Positions 49,092 to 54,544 of a DNA stretch of 54,544 nt are shown in pieces (the first letter of the stretch is position 1; every line of letters starts with the position of its first letter). The DNA is from Gammaproteobacteria bacterium DTU037 (GTDB taxonomy: Bacteria > Pseudomonadota > Gammaproteobacteria > Pseudomonadales > Pseudomonadaceae), in contig LFRZ01000114.1 of the NCBI GenBank assembly GCA_001513025.1, positions 1,624 to 56,167 on the forward strand. The letters are read 5' to 3'. Both the position numbers and the translations under genes were made by a program. The notes beneath the pieces were generated by a model that was not told the DNA's origin, did not search any database, and saw nothing but the letters and a program-made list of their open reading frames with translations.

Positions 49092-49538
49092 CTATTGTTT
49101 TACAGTGGCGCAGCGCTCGCTAATCGTTTGTTTGAGCTCAGTGATACGTGTTTGGCGTTCTTCTTCGCTGAGCCGTATTGGTTTGCCATCCACCTCAGCT
49201 AACACTCTTGGGTTGTTTTCTAACTGCGCCAGATTATAGCGAATCGCTGTGCAGTATTTTTTCAGGGCGATTTCTTCTGTGGCAACTTGTTGGCGAACGA
49301 TTCGATCAATCTCAGCTTGGGTGGTCGCATTGGTTTGCGCGTCATCAAGGGCCCTGTTTTTTTCTACAGGCCTAGGCTGAGATATGTGACTGGTAATACT
49401 TTCAACTGCTTGGTTCGCTGGCGGTTCTGAGCCAAAGTGTATTGTGCCTTGGGCATCAACCCACTTGTAAATGGGCGCTGCAAGTAGTGCAGAGTTAAAC
49501 AATAATAAAAGGCTGGCAGTCGTGATTAAGCAACGCAT
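49092..49538 (-). CDS. DUF4124 domain-containing periplasmic protein
   Basis: The frame is open from 49733, but the ATG at 49538 has AAGGA six bases upstream and begins a signal peptide (about 1-21), giving 148 residues. The mature N-terminus IYKWVDAQGTIHFGSEPP is the DUF4124 signature, often seen in Pseudomonas periplasmic proteins. The rest is helical and charged, with two cysteines (RYN-side KKYC and ERC). No function is known to me. Confidence 0.87.
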   Translation of the reverse strand: MRCLITTASLLLLFNSALLAAPIYKWVDAQGTIHFGSEPPANQAVESITSHISQPRPVEKNRALDDAQTNATTQAEIDRIVRQQVATEEIALKKYCTAIRYNLAQLENNPRVLAEVDGKPIRLSEEERQTRITELKQTISERCATVKQ

Positions 49539-49785
49539 GTGATGTCCTTGTTCTGTGTGTGTAAAAGCGAAATAGGCGCAAGGCAATACGACACTCAATA
49601 TACCGTAAAAGCCTATAAGGTAAGCTTGTGGTTGCGTACCAAGCCCAAAAATATCTATCATAGGTAGCAGATAGCCGAGGAAACGAGAGAATTGTCTTGT
49701 AGTGCTTGACTTGCGGCTGCTGAATGCGAACAATTCATAGATTGCTGTAATGTTCGCCTCAAAAAGGCGCTTATAGCGTTAGTTC
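49539..49785 (+). promoter_or_regulatory. promoter region and leader start for the ilv operon
   Basis: A possible promoter is TTGACT (49706-49711), 17 bases, AACAAT (49729-49734), which would give a leader of about 255 bases before ilvI. CGCCT (49755-49759) and AGGCG (49765-49769) form a small hairpin early in it. No gene is seen in the rest. Confidence 0.4.
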
Positions 49786-49887
49786 ATGAGGTGCGTACCC
49801 GTGCCGCCCGTTATACCCGTATCGCGTTACCTCGCGCTGGGTGAGAAATCTTTAGACATTCGGGTTTCTCGATGCTGCTTAATTTAG
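49786..49887 (+). CDS. candidate leader peptide before ilvI, rich in branched-chain residues
   Basis: An ATG-initiated 33-codon frame, beginning MRCVPVPPVIPVSRYLAL, ends at TAG 108 bp before ilvI. Twelve of 33 residues are Val, Ile or Leu, with Val and Ile clustered at 4-12. No good ribosome site is seen, and no hairpin with a T-run follows. It could be a chance ORF. Confidence 0.25.
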   Translation: MRCVPVPPVIPVSRYLALGEKSLDIRVSRCCLI

Positions 49888-49995
49888 GTAGCTGGGTAGT
49901 CGGCAATCACCGTCACCCATGCTGAAAATAACAGCAACCTACAATCAGATTGCCCTTGATGAGGGGCGCTATTCTGGCGTTTTAGAGGTGTTACT

Positions 49996-51720
49996 GTGGA
50001 ACTTTTATCCGGCGCAGAAATGCTCGTTCGCTCTCTGCGTGACGAAGGCGTTAAATATATATATGGCTACCCAGGTGGGGCCGTACTGCATATCTATGAT
50101 GCATTATTCAAAGAGCCTGCTCTGACGCATATTTTAGTGCGTCATGAGCAAGCTGCCACGCATATGGCCGATGGCTATGCGCGTGCAACTGGTAAAGCGG
50201 GTGTCGTTTTTGTAACGTCGGGACCGGGTGCGACCAATGCGGTGACGGGTATTGCCACAGCCTTTATGGACTCGATTCCAATGGTGGTGATCTCAGGCCA
50301 AGTGGCCAGTGATATGGTCGGTACCGATGCATTCCAAGAAACCGATATGATTGGTATCTCGCGTCCTATCGTTAAGCACAGCTTTATTATTAAGCATGCT
50401 TCAGAAATTCCTGAAGTGATCAAAAAAGCCTTCTATTTAGCTGAGTCAGGCCGTCCAGGACCTGTGGTTATTGATGTCCCTAAGGATATGACTAACCCTA
50501 TTGATAAGTTTGAATACAGCTATCCTAAGAAAGCCAAGTTACGTTCTTATGCACCAGCGACCCGCGGGCATTCTGGACAAATTCGCAAAGCGGCAGAAAT
50601 GTTGCTGGCGGCTAAACGTCCAGTGGTTTACGCCGGTGGTGGTGTTATTTTAGGCGGTGCCTCTGCGCAACTGACTGAAATGGCTAAACTATTGAATGTA
50701 CCTGTGACCAATACATTAATGGGTTTAGGTAGCTTTCCAGGCGATGATCGTCAGTTTCTTGGTATGCTGGGTATGCACGGTAGTTATACCGCAAACCTAG
50801 CTATGCATCATTGCGATGTATTGCTTGCTGTTGGTGCGCGCTTTGATGATCGCGTGATTAATGGCGCAGCTAAGTTCTGCCCTAACGCAAAAATCATTCA
50901 TATTGATATTGATCCGGCGTCAATTTCTAAAACGATCAAAGCTGATATCCCGATTGTTGGGCCAGTTGATAGCGTTTTAAATGACATGCTATCTGCGTTA
51001 AAAGATATCGGTACTAAGCCTAATCCAGATGTTGTCGCCAGTTGGTGGAAACAAGTCGATGAGTGGCGCGGCAACGGTAAGTTGTTTCCGTACGATAGCG
51101 GTGACGGCAGTATCATTAAGCCGCAAACAGTGATTGAGACCTTGAGTGAAGTGACTGCAGGTAATGCATTCATCACCTCAGACGTGGGTCAGCATCAGAT
51201 GTTTGCTGCGCAATATTATCGCTTCAACAAACCCAATCGCTGGATTAACTCAGGTGGTTTGGGCACGATGGGCTTTGGTTTTCCTGCAGCGATGGGTGTA
51301 AAGCTAAGTTTTCCTGATGATGACGTTGCCTGTGTGACCGGTGAAGGCAGTATTCAGATGAATATTCAAGAGCTGTCAACCTGTCTGCAATATGACCTGC
51401 CTGTTAAGATTATTAACTTAAATAATGGTGCGTTGGGCATGGTTCGCCAATGGCAAGACATGGTCTATAACAGTCGTTATTCTCATTCTTATATGGAGTC
51501 ATTACCGGACTTCGTTAAGTTGGCCGAGGCTTACGGGCATGTTGGTATGCGTATTACTGACTTGAAAGATTTGAAGCCAAAAATGGAAGAAGCCTTTGCG
51601 ATGAAAAATCGTTTGGTATTCTTAGATATTCAAGTCGATACCAGTGAGCACGTGTACCCAATGCAGATTCGTGATGGTGCGATGCGCGATATGTGGCTCA
51701 GCAAAACGGAGCGGACATAA
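49996..51720 (+). CDS. ilvI: acetolactate synthase, large (catalytic) subunit
   Basis: The 574-residue ThDP enzyme makes acetolactate or acetohydroxybutyrate, the first common step to valine, leucine and isoleucine. Markers are [15 protein letters not shown] and [18 protein letters not shown] (catalytic Glu) near the N-terminus, ARFDDRV in the middle, and the ThDP motif [12 protein letters not shown]...[14 protein letters not shown]. The start is GTG, with GAGG upstream. ilvH follows after two bases. The symbol ilvB would be equally acceptable. Confidence 0.96.
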   Translation: MELLSGAEMLVRSLRDEGVKYIYGYPGGAVLHIYDALFKEPALTHILVRHEQAATHMADGYARATGKAGVVFVTSGPGATNAVTGIATAFMDSIPMVVISGQVASDMVGTDAFQETDMIGISRPIVKHSFIIKHASEIPEVIKKAFYLAESGRPGPVVIDVPKDMTNPIDKFEYSYPKKAKLRSYAPATRGHSGQIRKAAEMLLAAKRPVVYAGGGVILGGASAQLTEMAKLLNVPVTNTLMGLGSFPGDDRQFLGMLGMHGSYTANLAMHHCDVLLAVGARFDDRVINGAAKFCPNAKIIHIDIDPASISKTIKADIPIVGPVDSVLNDMLSALKDIGTKPNPDVVASWWKQVDEWRGNGKLFPYDSGDGSIIKPQTVIETLSEVTAGNAFITSDVGQHQMFAAQYYRFNKPNRWINSGGLGTMGFGFPAAMGVKLSFPDDDVACVTGEGSIQMNIQELSTCLQYDLPVKIINLNNGALGMVRQWQDMVYNSRYSHSYMESLPDFVKLAEAYGHVGMRITDLKDLKPKMEEAFAMKNRLVFLDIQVDTSEHVYPMQIRDGAMRDMWLSKTERT

Positions 51721-51722
51721 TC

Positions 51723-52214
51723 ATGAGACATATTATTTCTTTGCTGATGGAAAATGAACCAGGTGCTTTATCGCGCGTGATTGGCCTGTTCTCTCAGCGC
51801 AACTACAATATTGAAAGCCTAACGGTTGCTGCCACAGAAGATCCAACGCTGTCGCGACTAACCCTGACAACAATTGGTAAGGAGGAGGTGATTGAGCAAA
51901 TCACCAAGAATCTGAATAAACTGATTGAAGTGGTAAAGTTGGTTGATTTGTCAGAGAGTGCGCATATTGAGCGTGAGTTGATGTTGGTTAAAGTAAAAGC
52001 CAGCGGTGCTCAGCGTGCAGAAATTAAGCGGACCGCTGATATTTTTAGAGGTCAGATTGTTGATGTCTCACCAAGTCTTTACACGGTGCAGTTAGCAGGA
52101 ACAACCGATAAACTGGATAGCTTTATTCAGGCTATCGGCCCAGCTTCTATTCTAGAAGTCGTGCGCAGCGGTGTAACCGGTATTGCACGTGGCGATAAAG
52201 TTTTAAGCCTTTGA
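51723..52214 (+). CDS. ilvH: acetolactate synthase, small (regulatory) subunit
   Basis: The 163-residue protein has an N-terminal ACT domain (MRHIISLLMENEPGALSRVIGLF; NYNIESLTVAATEDP), which senses valine, and the C-terminal domain that activates the large subunit. The frame opens earlier, at 51693, but the ATG at 51723 starts exactly at the conserved N-terminus and is two bases after ilvI. A GGAG lies about 11 bases upstream. ilvC follows 44 bp later. Confidence 0.96.
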   Translation: MRHIISLLMENEPGALSRVIGLFSQRNYNIESLTVAATEDPTLSRLTLTTIGKEEVIEQITKNLNKLIEVVKLVDLSESAHIERELMLVKVKASGAQRAEIKRTADIFRGQIVDVSPSLYTVQLAGTTDKLDSFIQAIGPASILEVVRSGVTGIARGDKVLSL

Positions 52215-52249
52215 ATTAAATCTGAAGGGCACGGGCTCTTCAATATTAG

Positions 52250-53275
<1,026 letters not shown>

Positions 53276-53290
53276 TTTTTTCTTACAATT

Positions 53291-53322
53291 GAAAAACGCG
53301 GCTACGGCCGCGTTTTTCGTTT
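53291..53322 (+). terminator. terminator after ilvC
   Basis: GAAAAACGCGGC (53291-53302) pairs perfectly with GCCGCGTTTTTC (53307-53318) around TACG. It ends the ilv operon before pssA. Confidence 0.93.
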
Positions 53323-53398
53323 CTAGTGCTTATTTAGTATAAAATAATGCGCTTGCCAGATAGATTGGTTTATTACCTAGAGAAGCTTAAGGAAGTTT

Positions 53399-54235
53399 AT
53401 GAATCAGCGTCCTGAAGAACACGATAGCGCATCGACTATTGAGAGTTTGCTGCCTATCGATGAGCACGTCGAAGAAGGTCACGATAACGAAGGTCGCAAA
53501 GTGCGGCATAGGGGTGTCTACTTATTACCGAATTTGTTTACTACTGCGAATTTGTTTGCAGGCTTTTATTCGATCATGTGTGCCGTCAGCGGTAACTTCA
53601 ATGTTGCGGCTGCAACAATTTTTGTTGCTATGGTGCTTGATGGGTTAGACGGGCGAGTTGCACGGATGACGAATACACAAAGTGCTTTCGGTGCAGAGTA
53701 TGACTCATTGTCCGATATGGTGGCTTTTGGTTTAGCTCCGGCTGTGTTGGCGTATCAATGGGCGCTGATCGAGATGGGTAATGTCGGGCTGACAATTTCC
53801 TTTATTTATGTGGCTTGTGCTGCTTTGCGTTTGGCACGTTTTAACACGCAGATAGGTGTGGTTGATAAGCGCTGGTTTATTGGCTTGGCTAGCCCTGCAG
53901 CGGCTGGATTAGTGGCGGGTATGGTGTGGGCTATCTGGGCGTTTAGTGATGATGGTGTGGGTGGGGTTGATTTACCATTTGCTGTCATTATTTTATTTGC
54001 TGTGCTGGTGGCTTTGTCTGGCTTGCTTATGGTGAGTAATATTAAGTACTACAGCTTTAAGGACTTAGATCTTAAGGGGCGAGTGCCTTTTGTAGTAATC
54101 CTAGTTGCGGTTTTGGCATTTGCCGTTGTGTTCAGTGATCCTCCGCGGATCCTGTTGCTGATGTTCTTGGTGTACGCTGTTTCAGGGCCAGTTCAATATA
54201 TGCTGCGTCTGCGTAAACGCCAGACTAATCAGTAA
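53399..54235 (+). CDS. pssA: CDP-diacylglycerol-serine O-phosphatidyltransferase
   Basis: The 278-residue integral membrane enzyme makes phosphatidylserine, the precursor of phosphatidylethanolamine. The CDP-alcohol phosphotransferase motif is exact: DGRVAR, eight residues, G, three residues, D, three residues, D (about 84-106). A hydrophilic N-terminus of about 40 residues is followed by about seven or eight membrane helices. It is the Bacillus-type integral membrane PssA, not the soluble E. coli enzyme. AAGGAA precedes the ATG closely. It follows ilvC in the same order as in P. aeruginosa. Confidence 0.95.
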   Translation: MNQRPEEHDSASTIESLLPIDEHVEEGHDNEGRKVRHRGVYLLPNLFTTANLFAGFYSIMCAVSGNFNVAAATIFVAMVLDGLDGRVARMTNTQSAFGAEYDSLSDMVAFGLAPAVLAYQWALIEMGNVGLTISFIYVACAALRLARFNTQIGVVDKRWFIGLASPAAAGLVAGMVWAIWAFSDDGVGGVDLPFAVIILFAVLVALSGLLMVSNIKYYSFKDLDLKGRVPFVVILVAVLAFAVVFSDPPRILLLMFLVYAVSGPVQYMLRLRKRQTNQ

Positions 54236-54279
54236 AGTCACAGTGTTTGAAGTATTTTGCAACTCTTTTGCAAAAGCGG

Positions 54280-54307
54280 TTGACAGGTCAACGCTGTGCT
54301 GTAGAAT
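54280..54307 (+). promoter_or_regulatory. tandem strong promoter 1 (stable RNA type)
   Basis: TTGACA (54280-54285), 16 bases, TAGAAT (54302-54307), followed by a GC-rich discriminator GCGCACC. This is the first of three matching promoters that lead out of the window. An rRNA operon downstream is likely, since one follows pssA in Pseudomonas as I recall. Confidence 0.85.
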
Positions 54308-54384
54308 GCGCACCTCGTTAGGCAAACAAGGTTACACGGCTTAACGTAACAGGTTGATTTTAAAGGAATATCTTAAATTTTAGC

Positions 54385-54412
54385 TTGATATGGCAGCGAT
54401 CTAATGTAGAAT
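54385..54412 (+). promoter_or_regulatory. tandem strong promoter 2 (stable RNA type)
   Basis: TTGATA (54385-54390), 16 bases, TAGAAT (54407-54412), with a GC-rich stretch after it. Hairpins follow: CCTTGG/CCAAGG (54442-54458) and TCTGGAAG/CTTCCAGA (54464-54489). Confidence 0.8.
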
Positions 54413-54498
54413 GCGTGGCCTGCCAACAAGGAGCGAAAGATCCTTGGCGGTACCAAGGCGTTATCTGGAAGCGGTTAAAAACTTCCAGAAAATAAACC

Positions 54499-54526
54499 TT
54501 GACAGTTACTTTGGAGAGTGTAGAAT
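54499..54526 (+). promoter_or_regulatory. tandem strong promoter 3 (stable RNA type)
   Basis: TTGACA (54499-54504), 16 bases, TAGAAT (54521-54526), then ACGCCTCCTCG. The transcript start would fall about seven bases after the -10 element, near the end of the window; the gene it drives lies outside. Confidence 0.85.
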
Positions 54527-54544
54527 ACGCCTCCTCGCTAAGAT

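Noticed and set aside
49539-49733. 65-residue N-terminal extension of the DUF4124 protein
   Set aside because: The ATG at 49538 has a good ribosome site and starts a signal peptide; the extension would bury it.

Overview
The window reads as chromosomal core DNA of a gammaproteobacterium of the Pseudomonas family. The protein sequences are Pseudomonas-like throughout (Vfr, RoxS/RoxR, PiuA/PiuC, SpeC, AceE/AceF with two lipoyl domains, the ilvI-ilvH-ilvC-pssA block). Base composition, judged by eye, is near or just below 50% GC, which is low for classical Pseudomonas. A low-GC relative such as Thiopseudomonas or Denitrificimonas is possible, but the genus cannot be fixed from the sequence alone. 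No insertion sequence, prophage, integrase, CRISPR array, tRNA or rRNA gene is visible. The window ends just inside what looks like the promoter region of an rRNA or tRNA operon.

Layout. 1-9.8 kb: the 3' end of a dual-specificity phosphatase gene, a penicillin/AHL-acylase-family enzyme, a TatD nuclease, release factor RF3 (prfC), an ABC exporter, and a zinc-starvation pair (folE2 and a CobW/ZigA GTPase) behind a perfect Zur-type palindrome. 10-14.4 kb: speC (ornithine decarboxylase) behind a long foldable leader, then the iron genes piuA and piuC with a Fur-box-like site. 14.5-21 kb: a leftward iron operon (TonB receptor, PepSY membrane protein, DUF2271, DUF4198, membrane-anchored flavoprotein reductase) with its own Fur-like site, then a SIMPL-domain protein. 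21.2-26.6 kb: redox two-component system roxS/roxR, vfr, an OsmC-family gene, speD, coq7 and an HIT protein. 27-38.5 kb: adk, tsaB, rsmJ, ilvE, glnE, the pyruvate dehydrogenase genes aceE-aceF, and trmL. 38.7-45.6 kb: nadC, a TolC-family channel, a TPP riboswitch with thiC, a Nudix hydrolase, and a two-domain kinase/P-loop protein. 45.7-54.2 kb: mrcB (PBP1b) with a TPR lipoprotein and a YqcC-family gene, a DUF4124 protein, ilvI-ilvH-ilvC and pssA. 54.24-54.54 kb: three tandem strong promoters.

How the genes work together. Three themes recur. Metal supply: Zur-type control of a zinc-independent folate enzyme and a metallochaperone, and two Fur-linked iron uptake units, one carrying the parts of a reductive iron-release system. 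Polyamines: speC and speD both have long upstream regions with predicted RNA structure. Central metabolism: pyruvate dehydrogenase behind a GntR-type palindrome, branched-chain amino acid synthesis (ilvE, ilvIHC), NAD and thiamine synthesis. Most convergent gene pairs are separated by clear hairpin terminators.

The observations most worth testing lie between genes: the speC and speD leaders, the 17-bp perfect inverted repeat beside the piuA Fur box, small candidate leader ORFs before aceE and ilvI, and a possible near-leaderless mrcB transcript. I did not find a large, clearly new multi-gene system. No database search was possible, so family names come from recognising motifs and from memory of homologues.
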